Below are positions 34,161 to 46,609 of a stretch of DNA of 64,000 bases, in pieces. Each line of letters starts with the position of its first letter. Position 1 is the stretch's first letter. Position numbers and translations under genes: made by a program. Where the stretch lies: assembly GCA_029747585.1 (NCBI GenBank), contig JAPEVF010000118.1:40080-104079 (forward strand), given 5' to 3'. Below the pieces are notes generated by a model. The model searched no databases, was not told where the DNA came from, and worked only from the letters and a program-made list of their open reading frames with translations. The stretch comes from Pleurotus djamor. Taxonomy: Eukaryota; Basidiomycota; Agaricomycetes; Agaricales; Pleurotaceae.

Positions 34161-34879
34161 GTTGGAAGAGACACAAAACCATCGATCAGTTGTCCCGAAT
34201 CTGGGAAGGGCCAACCGAGCACCCCTGAAAGCAAATAGGCGCTCCTTATTGGCAAGCGTAGTTCGCTTTGTACTCACCCGTAGAAGCTAAGTCGACAGTG
34301 TCAGTTCCTATGAGCAGTGAACTTGGCTCATTGGTTCATCAGCGGGTTCAACAAAGTGAACTTCACCTAGATCGTCGCCTGGGTGGAACCAGGAAGACAA
34401 TTACTCGTATCTTAAATTACTCGTATCTTAAAGAGACTGCACATCATTGAGTGTACATGTTTGGCTTCTCCGATGCATTGTTCCACTCACCCCCTGTCTC
34501 TCCTTCGTCCAGAACCTCTTTTCTCCCTCACTCCCTGCTCCCTTGCTTACTTGGTAAGCCTTCGACGAGTGACAAGTTGACTGGAGGAGGAGGAGTAAAT
34601 ACCTCCATCATGAACCATCGCGCGCAAAGCGCTCTTGCAACCTTTTACATATACTCTTTTGACACACTTCTCCGACTCTGCTATACCAACAGGTCCCCGC
34701 CTTGGGAAGCTTTTGAGCCGGAACATATACTAACTTCGCTGCCAGCGCTCACACAGCACCGTAATGACCGTGCCTTGGCTGATCGAAGCCTTGAGTGAGG
34801 TGATAACTTTTTCCGTTCCCTCCTCCTCAACTCTTCCTGTCACGCAATCATTGGTGAGTACCCCTCAAGGTTGATGAAC

Positions 34880-36456
34880 CTAATTGACTGACCTTGATAT
34901 ATTGCCATTTGTCCGTTCCTTTGACAAAGACTTGAAGCCCTCCAAGGCGGTTATGCAAGAACGACTGGAAAGAGCATTCGGAGTTGGCAGTGACGGTGGT
35001 GGTGACGGTGACAGTGATAGTGGTCAGGATCAAATGGCGGACGCGTTGGGAAAGATCTTGGCCCTTGTCAAACAGGTGAGTAATTTTTGCCGAATCTCGA
35101 TGTTGCGTGATTACCCAACCTTACTTAGGTTCGACTTTCGCCTCAAGCTCGAGCATACTTTCAGAAATGCTGCCGTCTGACCGGCACACCCCCGGCCACT
35201 CTCATTACCTGGGTTCGCACTCGGTGGGCATCCCTGCACGCCTTTCTCACTCGTGTTCTTGCGCTCAAAGATGTAAGTTTATATCATGGCTAGCTATATT
35301 TGATCGCTAAATCTCTCTTAGGCCGTCAATCAATTCGTTAACACTGCCGATGACAGCGATGAAGTTCCCAACTTGAGGAACAAGTACTACGCTGACTTCC
35401 GCCTAAGCAGGAAAGACTGGGAGCGCCTCTCTTGAATTCACGAAGTTCTTCAGGTAGAGCTGTATGATCACAATCTTCATGTAGCTCATTAGACTTCAGG
35501 AGCCTGCCAATGCTACACAGAGTTTCTCGAGCTCAAACGAACCCACTCTTTACCGCTCCTTCCTTGTTCTTGAGTGTCTCAATCAGGCCCTTGACACAAT
35601 GTCAAAGGCCTCCCCTTTTGTTGACCTTTCTGAGCCAATTGCCGCCGCCGTTTGTAACATCCAGAAGTGGTACTGGCATCTGGATGACTCCGATGCTTAT
35701 GTTATCTCCTTCAGTAAGTGTTCAGACTCTTCTCGCGTTCGCCAACTCACCAACCATATATAGTCTTGGACCCCCACATCAAGCTTGCATATGCGGAAAA
35801 GCAGTGGGATGCAAAATTTGTCAGAGCAGCAAAGTCACGCCTCGAAGCCGTTGTGAGTATTATTACCTCTTGTGTACTTCAAATTACTAACTCTCGCTCA
35901 TAGTTTGATGTCTACTATAAGGCCGCTTCATCGGTCAAGGGCTTGGAACCTGCCGCACCCCGTGAAACGCAGGCAAGCCCTGGTAAGTCAAGCCAATTAT
36001 CATATTATAGCTACTTGCTGACCCATGACAGCTCCAGCGAAGGTCCAATATGGATATTCGTTCATTCAGGAGCAACTCAAAGCTCGACAGGAGTCTGATC
36101 GCGCCAAGGCAACACCCCGAGACGAACTCAAAGCCTACCTCCGCAGTCCGCTAGAAACCACTCCGGATGTCCTTTTATGGTGGGGATCACATATGTCCCA
36201 GTATCCGACACTATCCCGGATGGCAAGGGACTACCTTGCCATTCAGGGATCCGCTACACCCTCTGAACGCGCATTTTCCAGTGCGAAATTAACTGGAAGC
36301 TCACTTCGCAACCGTCTAACCCCCGAAATCTTCGAAGCGATTCAAATCCTCAAGGGTGCGTACCGTAGTGGGCATATCAGTGCCTCGGAGGAGGCGCGTA
36401 CTTCGTTGCAGGCTCAGTTTGAGGAACTTCATGCCGACCCGGAGTATACTAAGTAA
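34880..36456 (+). pseudogene. hAT transposase, C-terminal half with a stop codon
   Basis: Spliced plus-strand exons give a continuous hAT-type sequence. LITWVRTRWASLHAFLTRVL lies at about 35,199-35,258 and YYADFRLSRKDWERLS at about 35,385-35,433. EPIAAAVCNIQKWYWHLDDS follows at about 35,634-35,693, and then ILDPHIKLAYAEKQWDAKF. The C-terminal dimerisation region is at 36,205-36,350 (ARDYLAIQGSATPSERAFSS). A TGA at 35,434-35,436 interrupts the frame. The N-terminal zinc finger and first catalytic part are not found. A non-functional copy. Confidence 0.8.
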
Positions 36457-36639
36457 ATATAATACCGGCTCTGTAAATACTTAGCAAGCTGTATATATTA
36501 GGTTCTGATATGCCTCTGACACCCCTGTGAAGCTGTCTGTCTCTTTTCCTGAGCTTGGAGCACTGAGCACCGCATCCTCTCTGCAATTTCGATGCCTTGT
36601 CGACAACGGGTTTCTCCCTTCTGCGCATTTGGGCCCGTG

Positions 36640-36828
36640 GGAACTCCCCTATCTCTCCTGAGGTTCGGTTTTGGTTTGAACTCTGCATGAACCCGACCAA
36701 ACCGCGATTGAACCTGAACCCAAGTCCAGTTCATGGTTCTCAGAATACTCTGAACTGAACCCATGGTCAGGTTCTGAGTTCAGAGAAATTTCTAGAGAAC
36801 CGAACGGAACCGAACCTTTCCAACACTA
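36640..36828. repeat. Right end of the hAT element
   Basis: After the transposase comes a stretch of degenerate GAACC/GGTTC units, ending in TTTCCAACACTA at 36,817-36,828. Its complement TAGTGTTGGAAA resembles hAT terminal repeats. The sequence directly beyond belongs to a Helitron helicase frame, so the element appears to have inserted there. The matching left terminal repeat was not seen. Confidence 0.5.
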
Positions 36829-37449
36829 GCTCCAACTAATGCACAAGTCGATGTTTACAACGAGGAAATACTGAGCCGTATCGCTGGCGAAGAAAGGACT
36901 TACTTTGCTATGGACTCCGTCAAGGAAGCGGAAGATGCGGACTTGCACGTTGACGACCGTACCATCCTCGACTACGTCGCGAAGCAACAGCCTCCTGGTC
37001 TGCCGGCGTATACGCTGAATGTGAAGGTTAATGGTATATACCGGCTCTTGCGTAACTTCTCCGTTGATCGCGGATTGGTGAAGAATGTTCGGGTCATCGT
37101 TTGTGGCATTGGGCCAAGAATCATCGCCGTGTCGAAGATGGGACTGTTCTCAGAATTCGACGCAGAGGTGTATCTCATACCCCGAATAACATTCAGTACC
37201 ACGTTGCAATCAGGACATACAATCCTTCGAAAGCAATTTCCTTTTAGTCCTGGATATGCCACGACATTCAATAGCTGTCAAGGTTTAACGTTGGACGTCG
37301 TTGGAGTCGATTTGTCGAAGCCAGTCTTCTCCCATGGGCAATTGTACACTGCACTCTCTAGAATTCGTCACAGGGATAATGCTTGCGTGCTGCTAAAGTC
37401 TGGAGAGACTACGACATTGAATGTCACGTACATGAAAATTTTAGAGTAG
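36829..37449 (+). pseudogene. Helitron PIF1-like helicase, C-terminal fragment
   Basis: An open frame of about 205 codons ends at 37,449. It starts within the LAPTN-type motif of Helitron helicases (APTNAQVDVYNEEILSRIAG) and continues to helicase motifs V and VI: YATTFNSCQGLTLDVVGVDL, then FSHGQLYTALSRIRHRDN. Walker A and B motifs and the Rep domain are missing. The left edge coincides with the hAT element's right end. PIF1-like helicases of this kind unwind DNA during rolling-circle Helitron movement; this piece cannot act alone. Confidence 0.75.
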
Positions 37450-38279
37450 GGACAGTAGTCTTGACTGTATGATCACCTCTTCCGTGCCCTCTATATGCCG
37501 AAGCGAAGCGAGGCGAATCTTGTAAACCTCCAAGCTCCCGACGACGCCGCGATCGGTTCTGCATTGAAAATGGTTTCTACCTATGTAGTCTTGGTATGGT
37601 GTCGAGAGTACAAAGAAAAGCAAATAAATATGCTGGTTAGTCCAAAGTCTGCAAGCACGACCGCTCAACGACCGTTGCGAGAAAAAACATGGTACTAGAG
37701 ATTATGAGCATGGCCTGGGCATCAAACGGGGCTAAGCGAAAGCATCAAGAGTAGTGAGAGATTATACTTACCAAGGTATGTCGATCGCGGCTATTAGGAC
37801 CTCTCAGGCTGACCACGAGCGTGCTAGAAAATAAGCAGACCAGAAACCCTGATGGTTTTGTTGAGTAAGCCGTAGCTTTGATGATCGCAGAGAGTGCGTA
37901 CCGTATGCAAGACCCTAGACGGACGACCATGTGAGTGAGTAGGACAATGGAAATTTGACCACGCTCACCTCAAACACTGTTGCAAGAAGGAAGGTTTGCT
38001 CAGAAGCTACCGTAGTTGTTTCGCTCAATCGTCCCTTTGTCCTTTTTGAAGAGACACAGTTTACTTCCGTTAAGCCGAGGTCATGCGATTTATTCGTCAC
38101 CGATATTCTACGATCAGTACAGCACCATCACCGGCGCATGATTCGCCGTGAGTTTGAGATGTTACTCACATGTAGGCGTTCGTCATTCGTAGGCGAGCCT
38201 GGAACGCGTTAACACGGCTGAGTGGTCAAGGAGCAGTGAGGAAAAGGGGACCGTAGTTAGCACAACGATGATGCAAGAT
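37450..38279. other. Intergenic, no supported gene
   Basis: Probably Helitron remainder and spacer. I see no motif-bearing frame and no clear Helitron 3' hairpin. Confidence 0.3.
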
Positions 38280-39700
38280 GTTCAACTCAACGGCGAGCAG
38301 AGGGGAGAAGGGAGAAGATAATTGTATTTCTGTAAAAATGTAGACAAAACATTGGCAACACGCCCAGGAAAGGGAGATGTGGAATAAGAATGCGGTAGTA
38401 CCCTAGTAGCGAATGGAGTGACTATACATACATAGAGTAGACAAGAAGGAACAGTCGTAAGAAGTAGATAGAGCACTGGTTGGGGTATGGATGCAGGCAA
38501 TAAAGCAGAGGGTTCAGCCGGCTGAGTGGAGTATACAATGAGAAGTAAGGAGAAGAAAGAGGTCGCCAGTGGCGGAGGGAGAGGACGTTCGTGGCGGCTG
38601 GACAAGAGAAGAGAGCCAATGGCAGAGAAGGCAGAACGGAGGAAAGTGAAGGGAGGACAGGGAAATGCGAAATGAGAAACGAGAAAAGAGACGAGGGAAA
38701 TGAGAATGGAAAAAGAACCATGGAGGGAGAAGGAGTATGAAGTTAAAAAAAAACGAACGTAAGCATTGAAGTCCATCGAGTACGACCACGATTTTCGGAA
38801 ATCACTTCCACTTCTTCATCGGCATATTCGTCGTCCAAGCCCCCACTCCACCGTAAGTGCGAGCGCCACTCATCGTCGACGCTCGGTGTATCTCCCTGAT
38901 TCCCTGATTGTAACCGATTCCGGCGTCGAGGGCGCCATCGTCGCTGGTCGATCCCTAGCAATGCCTAGCGTCATGAAATCGCCCCTCTGATCGATTCTCC
39001 GTGGACGAAGGAGATGGTGGTCGTGCAGCGATTCGTCCACGACATTATGCTCCTTTGTTGACGAGTAGGGAGGAGGGCCGACAACGGCCACTGCAAGGTC
39101 GCCATGAGCGCGCTATACGGCGCCGGATGGAATCGTCAAAGAGCTTAGCTATGCTCGGTGGTGACGGGAAGTGTGCAGGTGAGTATGGACCCTTGGAGGA
39201 GGTGGTAGATCGGTTTGCGGGTGGGCTGGATATTCCGACTTTTGTGTGATTGAAGCGAATGTACCTCATCGTGACAGCGTACAGCGCCAGAGGCGACGAC
39301 ATCCGTGTCTTGAAATGGTTTATCCCGAGTTTGGCGCCTACAAAGAAAGACAAACGATCAGTATGCGATCAAGGGGGTGAACGAGAACGCAGAGGGAGTA
39401 TAGGAAGATAAAGAAAGACGGAGTGTATGGACATGCGAGCAAGGAGGAGACAAATGGATCACACAGACAACGTCCGAAGCTTCTGCCCGAGCCTCGACCA
39501 GAACAACGAAGCAAAACGCACGCTGAGAAGAGTCTCTACGGTCATCAGACTCGGACGATTGAATGTGAAAGACCAGCACAACACGCCAGCGACGTTGGCA
39601 GCAGTGGAGCGACGCTGAAAGCCGCGAAGAGACTCCCGATCGTTGAACCAAGCCAATGGGAGGGGGAGAAGCAATAATGAAAGTCGTCGAGAAAATGGAA
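38280..39700 (-). repeat. Possible third, remote copy of the duplicated module
   Basis: This region has the same texture as 19.0-21.7 kb and 25.0-27.2 kb: purine-rich plus strand, short exon-like blocks, and a shared AGGCGAC-type block near 39,292 comparable to AGGCGACAGC near 20,381 and 25,190. The similarity is weak and could partly reflect composition. No intact gene is visible. Up to 40,100 I see nothing else. Confidence 0.25.
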
Positions 39701-40276
39701 ACGTACCGATTTCAAGCCGTTCAAGACGACTATGAAGCGTCCCATTTCAAAATTTCACCCCTCACACGCCTTCCCAGCGTCTCCATACTATGGCGAAAAC
39801 TTAAGGATTGTGCCCGCGTGCTTTGTGTTCTGACATTGATTCTTTGGGAATGTATACTGTCGGAGAGTCAGATGTCGTGTCCAAGGAGCAAGGAATTCCA
39901 TTACCCACCTTGTTTGCTTGATCGTGCGAAAGTAACTTCCCACAGTCAGTAGAACAATTGCTAACAAGGCTTCCCAATTTGCATCATGCTCGACCAAACT
40001 CTATCTGACGCGATCAGACGCTTTGTCCGACCATCATGATGATCCATAGATTTGCCTCACGCATGCCTCGTGCCCATCTATCGCAGTATATAGAGTAAGT
40101 ATGGAGCGGCTCGTCGCTCGAACAACCAACTTCAACCAAGCTTCAACCCGCTGTCTTTGAGGTGAGTTGCTTTCATTGACCACGTCCTCGACAGCTTCCC
40201 ATTTGGATTTAATTCATCTGCTTCAATATTACCGTACAACAGTCACACAATATCTAGATTCTGCTGCTATACAGCG

Positions 40277-41132
40277 ATGTCTGCACCACCACGACCCTCC
40301 TCGCCATTGAACAGACAAGACGCTGACATGATCCTCCGTTCCTCCGACGGGGTTGAATTTCGTGTCCACAAAGTCATCCTATCGATTGCATCCCCCTTCT
40401 TCAACGACATGTTCTCGATGCCTCAGCCTAAATCATCATTGGGGCGAAAGCTCGACCTGGAGATAGTTCCTTTCGATGAAGACTCCGTTACACTCGACCT
40501 CGTTCTCCGCTACTGTTATCCGATCCATGACCCAGTCGTTCCTCACAGCGACGTTTTGTTGAAAGTTCTACGGGCGGTCGATAAGTATCAGGTTGATAGG
40601 GCCTTGGGTCTTTTGGAACGGGCGTACATCAAGTTGAACAAGGACGACATCGAGACGAACCCGGTGAAATCGTACGCGTTGGCGTGTCAGTACGACTGGG
40701 ACGACCTGCGTCAAGTCGCTGTGAAAGCATCCCTCCTCTTAGCTCACAGCCAAATCCACGCGCAGTTCAAAGCCATCGACTGCTCGCCCTTGGGGAACGA
40801 CTCCGTGAAGCTACTTCGGTACCACTTCAAATGCTGTACCGCAGCTCAGGACTTTCTCGCCTCTGCCTTAAACGCGTACAACTATCCAAGCGCGGCCGCA
40901 AATAATGGAGCGGACACGCTCGGACCTCTAGCTGTTCTTCGAATGCTCGAGCTGGAGGGGGATAACAATGGAAATGCCTACCACTCAGCGGAGCAACTGG
41001 GGTTGGCGAGGAGACTCAACGCTCATGTGAACAGCGCAGTTGGGGATGTAAGTGCTTTCGTCTTCTTGGGATTGACAGAATGTGCATTAACCTGAACACA
41101 TATCTTAGAGTGACTTTGGGTTGCCCTTCTAG
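40277..41132 (+). CDS. BTB/POZ domain protein
   Basis: Exons 40277-41047 and 41109-41132 encode 264 residues. The BTB domain spans about residues 12-120: DADMILRSSDGVEFRVHKVI, SPFFNDMFSMPQP, then LDLVLRYCYPIHDPVVPHSD. A helical C-terminal part follows (SYALACQYDWDDLRQVAVKA). BTB proteins of this type mediate protein-protein contacts and can serve as CUL3 ligase adaptors; the partner here is unknown. The short second exon encodes SDFGLPF; without that splice the frame would run on to a different 272-residue end. A TATA-like GTATATAG lies at 40,085 and a probable leader intron begins near 40,161. This one-domain form is common in mushroom genomes. Confidence 0.85.
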
Positions 41133-41374
41133 TAGCCAGGCTCGGGAGACCAAGCTCAGATTGCTGGCTAGACCTCGGTTGGGTATGACGCGTGACGGTT
41201 CGGCGGAACGATTGACCAGCGTAAGCAATGGGGGACGGATGTGTGCCATAGGTAAATACTCTAGAGTACATGAGAAATACTTTGTACTTCCGTTCTTTCT
41301 GAACACAAAATCAATCAGAGAGGGGAGCGGTAAGGTAAGAGAACAGCGTCTTAATTTCACGTTTCGAGGCCTGA

Positions 41375-42430
41375 CTACAGTTGAGCGACACAAAATTCAG
41401 GTGTAAGAAAGAGCTCACCAGCAGCTCTCAAGTCGTTCTCAACAGAATGCCACCACCATCCAAATACTAGATACCTGGATGGCGTCATGTGTGTCGGAGA
41501 TGCACAGCGTGTATACCGGAAGGACTCATATCTCATCGTTCCAGACTCCCAGCGTGGGCCAGTGATGTCAATCAACACAAGAGATGGAATTCTCTCGAAC
41601 AACGACCGCGCTGTGGGATCCCATACTCCTGATACCTTCGGCCTCATTGTATCGATCGCCAGGTATTTGAAATTTGGAGAAGGTATTCCTTCTAAGTTCT
41701 CAATAAACTGATCCGTTCGGTCCTAGATAGCCCACCAAGGTCAATTAGCAAAGCAAAAGCCAAGGAAGCAAACCACGTACAGCCAAGTCAAACATCGTCA
41801 TCTCAAAGTATTCCAATTGATGAAGGTGGGGTAGAACGGCGTAGTATGCCTGTAAATCACGAAAATTGAGGCTGAGGGTCCGTATGCTTGCGTAGAAGGG
41901 ATACATTGGTGGTCGACTCTCTGATGGTAGGCATTGAAGAGACCGAACAAGGGGCGAAGTCTTGTAAATCCCCCGCCAGATGCACGTTGGACCTGAATAC
42001 GTGTGTAGCTCCGGTAAGCTGAGGCCGCCACAGTCCACGTCTGGCTCCTCCCCAAATGCGGATCCCAAGGTGATGGCCAGGACACGGAGATTTGGAAATC
42101 CTCGTAAGATTACGACGATTTCATCAGGAAATGCCGAGCTGATGTCTAGATGAGTTATGTGCATGGACTGTGGTATGACCTCATCCATTCCGCGCTCCAA
42201 ATGCCGAAGGAAGATGGCACGAACTGATAGTCGCTGTAGATGGAGGAAATGAGGAAGGAGGGAGAGGACGTGTTTCATCGTCTGTTCGGCAAGCTCTGGT
42301 GGCTGAGACCACAGCATGGGATGCATGAAGAAGGCCTTTGTGAGTACGGAGAGGTGCTCTCCGGTTTCACCATTGAGGGTATCATAAAGCAGTGGAAGTC
42401 TATCGGAATCAATGAAAAAGGATGGAAAGT
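41375..42430 (-). pseudogene. F-box-like gene, subfamily 2, N-terminus lost to a transposon
   Basis: The last exon 41375-41722 and the preceding exon (41781 upward) match the intact gene at 3,299-4,673. Shared features include RLPLLYDTLNGETGEHLSVL, LPHFLHLQRLSVR and the C-terminal YLVFGWWWHSVENDLRAAGE. The coding frame runs into the terminal repeat of the outer transposon at 42,432, and the F-box-like start is not on this side. A possible degenerate continuation lies beyond the element at about 47,008-47,200. Without its N-terminus the gene is unlikely to work. Confidence 0.6.
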
Positions 42431-42504
42431 AAGGTAGGCGTCATACATATTCGACCAACATCACGTGCTGTCACACGGCAACCGCTCGAAATGGGAATTT
42501 TAAC

Positions 42505-45500
42505 TTAGAACTGGGGATGGGCATCACCCTATACGAATTTGGTCTATTTGTTCTTATTTGTTCCCTGCCAAACGCGTCGACCAAACCTGTTCCTGCTCGT
42601 ACCCTCACGTAGAATTCATGTAACTTCTTCAATCCACGAACAAAAATCGTAATTATATTCTCAGGTACCCAAAATAAGGTACTTTCTCATATTATTCGTG
42701 TAGAATTTGGAAAAACGCGTCCGGGGCAAAGTATCTAGTATTGACTTTTTTTTCTGGCCAGGTGCATACAACTAACAAGCACGAAACGAGTCAGTTTAAA
42801 CGAAGAAAGCTGTACGTTACGTGAATAAAAGAAACTTTCTCTCCAAGGTCTCGGCGGTTGTGAGTAGAATTACAGCTCTAGAATGGATTTCGCTTGACGG
42901 TACTTACACGGCTCTGCTACTTCCAGGTTTGACATAGATGGCACGCNGGGGGGCGCCGTTCGCAAGCCCAGCTAGATGCTTTGAAGTCGCTCAATTTATC
43001 TAAGCAAGAAGCAGCTCAAAATCGTCGAAATGAGAACTTACCGCCAATCATCCCCGATACCACCGCGAATCCGAGGTCTACAACAAGGGCATCTGCTGCC
43101 TCTCAGCTCTCACGACAAAAATCTCTCATAGGACGACTCTAGCGCTCGTCTCGGGCCCATAAGGAACACCTGGACTGTCTACGTGCCGCACTGGAGGACG
43201 AAAAGGCACTCACAGCGCAATTACGGAAGGAATCTCATCAAACACACTTACAAATCCTACAGCTCAAGCAGGAAATCGCTGATCTAGAGGTGCAAAACCA
43301 TCTCCAAGCCCAGGAGCTTGTCTGTTCCCAGGGGGATAACCGTCAACTTCATCGGCGAATCAAACGGCTCGAAAACGATCGGAGGAATACTCGGGCCTCC
43401 CAGTCATCAGCCAAGCAGGCTATCCGCTCGTTTAATCGGCAAAAAGATGATTTTAACGTCCTACGACTTCGATATAGTCAGCTGGAGAACCAATTCCGCA
43501 CAGCATCAAAGGACTTAAAGAAACAAGAACAGCTTTCGCGCCATTTAACTCTGGATGTTGAAACGCGGGATTCCGATCTTTCAACGGCCCGAAAATTGAA
43601 TACACAGCTTCATAGAAGACTCAAACGAACCTGCGAGCTACTACAGACGGTGCGCGATGAGAAACGAGGCCTATCAACATGGTACGCGCGAGTTAGCGGC
43701 CAATATACTCCCGAGGCTCGTCGTCTGTCTCGTGTGCTCTGCTTAGCCGGATGTGCCGAGGAAAAGGTGGCTATGGCTATCTCGGAGTGCGGGAAGGCCT
43801 TTGGCATCGAGGTTGTTGGCGAAATAAGCCGCCGAACCGTTGCCCGAGTGAAAAAAGAAGGCGGGATGATGAGTTTGATGCAGATTGGACGTGAAGTCAC
43901 CCAGGCCGAGTCGTTTGGAGAAAGTAGTGATGGAACGACTCACCGAAAGATCACCATGGAGGCTCGTCACCTCAACATTTTGGCTCCATCGTACGATCCC
44001 AACGTAGACGACAATGACCGATCAATGTGGACACAACAAATCCGGTTTTCTGAGCTATCACCAGCACTCGACCATACTGCGGAGCGACAATTCCAAGGCA
44101 CCAAGGCACTCGCAAAGTCGGCTTTGACTGCGTATCGAAATAGTCCCCTCTACGATCGTGACGGAAGGCCGCTTGATGAAGAAGATCAAATTGACGACAT
44201 CTGGATACGAAAGCAAACCTCACAAAACATGGATCACGCCGCGGATGGAAAGGCAAAGTTTACTCTCTGTAGGAATTGGAAGACCGATGTAACGCGGCGA
44301 GACTTGGGACGGGAAGCCATCGACAACATGCCCCCGGGGGACGTACTTGCTGCGCTGCTGAGGATCACTGAAGAGGAGATTCATGAATATGCGGGAAAGG
44401 AGGACTTGTGAGTTGGTTTTTCGCACCCGTTCATCAATTTTCTGAATAATACCGAGTAGAAGTCCCGAGGAGAAGCAGGACGTTACCTACCGGCTGCTGA
44501 CGCGCCAGCTTGGCGAATTTCAATTTTCACAACTCCCCGAAGCAAGCCAGCAACTAATTGACCTCTTTTTATTTGGAGGTTGCTGCAGTCACAAGGATCT
44601 CAATGCTTTCAAGTACGGCGCCGTGGCCATGGGTCAATCCTGGGAAGAGAGCGGAAGGGAACCACCAATCTTACTCGCGAACAAGGCCAACGATTCGGTG
44701 ATTACTTTAGGACAAGATGCTGACAGTCTTGCAGTGCAACATGCCATTGAAGCTAGCGCGCGAGGTGGCGTCAAGCTAGCCAGTCTTGCGGGTGCCCTTT
44801 TCAACAACAAGATCGAGGGGAAGGGCTATCAAGATATCCATAACGTCTTCATGCGAGAAAAGCGAGCCGAGCTCCATGGAAAGTCCCACGAAGAGAAGTT
44901 CCCCGATACCTCAAATGTTCGATACCAATCATTTTCTTACGCAGCCGCCGCTCTTGTCACATTCCTTCCTCTTTACGAAGAACTCATTGAACATGTCCGA
45001 AACAGCAAGAGTAAACCTGGCCTAAACCACATGGAACTCAACATATCAAAGGGACTCCGCTGCCGTCAAACAATCACTGAGCTTGCGGCTATGGCTCTCT
45101 ACGGCGTCGCTGTGTCTTGGCCCTACCTCCGGCATGTTCGTGGCTCGCCTGGAGAACTTCTCAACCTTCTTGACTTGAAAGAGATTCACCTGAAATTACC
45201 CATCTTTTGCGAGGATTTTGCTAACAATCCACTTCGAATTCTGGACCCGTCTGCGGCGATTTCTGACATAACCCTTGATGGCCAACCTCTCATGGACCCT
45301 ACACTTGTCTCATCATGTCGTCTGCTTTCCTCTGAGCTCCCCGATCTCGCTTTCATTATCTCTGCGATGTTCCGCGGCGCCGCAAATGGATGGACTCGTT
45401 TTACAACTGAATTCCAACCGGACGGATCTTTCAATGCACTCACTGACGAGCAACGACGACTTGTGTTCATTCCTTCGACAAACGATGTCAACGAGGGTGC

Positions 45501-46609
45501 GCTGGGTGCTTTCCGAGTCTTCATTCGCTATCACCCCCATGCAACGGCGGCTAGCTTCACTGCACAAACTCGGGTGCTCCGAAATAACACCGAAAACTTC
45601 GCCGCAAAGCACTGCACAGCTGACGACTATACATATGTCATGCGCGAGGTCCGCAAGGAAGATGCCAGTGGTACCAATGCTCGATTCCGAAGAGAACTCC
45701 TGGAATTCCGCGAGGCCCGCGCTCATGCGGAAACAAATCGACGTGCCTTAGCCGCCGCTGCAAAAGAAGCCGAGATCGAGCGTTTAGTTAACGTTGGGCT
45801 TGTTGCGGACAGGGAACATATTCTCAAGCTTACGGTTGTTCAACTCAAGGACCAAATCAAGATTTACCGGTTACTCCTCAAAGACGAAGTTTTGATCAAT
45901 GTCAAAATGAAAGATATTAATCTCAAAGCTCATGTTCAGTCCGCCGTTCTCGCCGCATTATCGAGGAATACAGAGTAAGGTTTCCCAACCTCCCGCCCAT
46001 CATCTGTTTGACCTATTTTCTTTTGCGTAGTGTAATTCTCGCCCTTCAATTCAGTCTTGCAAATTTGNCTCAACCTGGCGGAGAGGATATCAACGAAAGT
46101 CCCACCTGCGACATTGATGATTCGGACGAAGAAACTGATTAAGAGGCTCGCCACTGACATGACTCACACTAACCTTCACCCCTGCGGTTTACTGACTCGA
46201 CTAGAATTCCTGTGTATTACTACTGATGGTTGACAATTTGTGTTGAATCAAAGCTACCAAAAGTCTTAGATATGTTTCTCTGACCCCTTCGGACACTCTC
46301 CTACTTACTCCGATTTTTTTCGTGACTCCCATGGACTGGATAAAGCTCTCGAGCAGGCAGGTCACTTGAAGAACTCAAATCTCGGAAAGTGTAAATTAAA
46401 ATTCTTTGATGATTGGAGCGAACTTGTTCATAAAAGCTCGGGTTTCAACTTCTCTCTATGAACCTACTATCATGGGATGGTGGGTGGCTCGTAAACGAGG
46501 AGAAACGGCGTGAACCAGTTTTTTGACTTGCGCCGCACCGTTTTGGCTGGGAACAAATAAGAGCAAATAGACCAAATTCGTATAGGGCGATGCCCATCCC
46601 CATTAGAAC
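42505..46609 (+). mobile_element. Inner 4.1-kb DNA transposon with 58-bp inverted repeats and 7-bp duplication
   Basis: Terminal repeats at 42,512-42,569 and 46,545-46,602 match over 58 bp with three mismatches and begin TGGGGATGGGCATC. TTAGAAC is repeated directly outside both ends (42,505-42,511 and 46,603-46,609). The element is 4,091 bp and holds one plus-strand gene of three exons. It sits inside the outer TA-flanked element. A 7-bp duplication with long repeats does not match a superfamily I can name with confidence. Confidence 0.85.
42938..46142 (+). CDS. Putative transposase of the inner transposon, one internal stop
   Basis: Exons 42938-44407, 44460-45974 and 46031-46142 give 1,031 codons if the N at 42,947 (in a G run) is an extra base, since without it the frame from the ATG is open. 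One in-frame TAG remains at 43,140-43,142 (codon 68). Residues about 70-230 are rich in Gln, Leu and charged residues and look like a coiled coil. Later landmarks: SDGTTHRK (Asp331), DHAADGK (Asp432), a Cys/His block FGGCCSHKDLNAFKYG (His534) and NDVNEGALGAFR (Glu835). The Asp, Asp and Glu could form a DDE-type active site; this is inference. The C-terminus is acidic. Being the only gene within paired terminal repeats, it is the likely transposase. Confidence 0.7.

Noticed and set aside
38282..38789. Long minus-strand open frames rich in Ser, Leu and Phe resembling membrane proteins
   Set aside because: They arise from a purine-rich plus strand read in reverse. All frames are similar in composition and no splice or motif evidence supports a gene.
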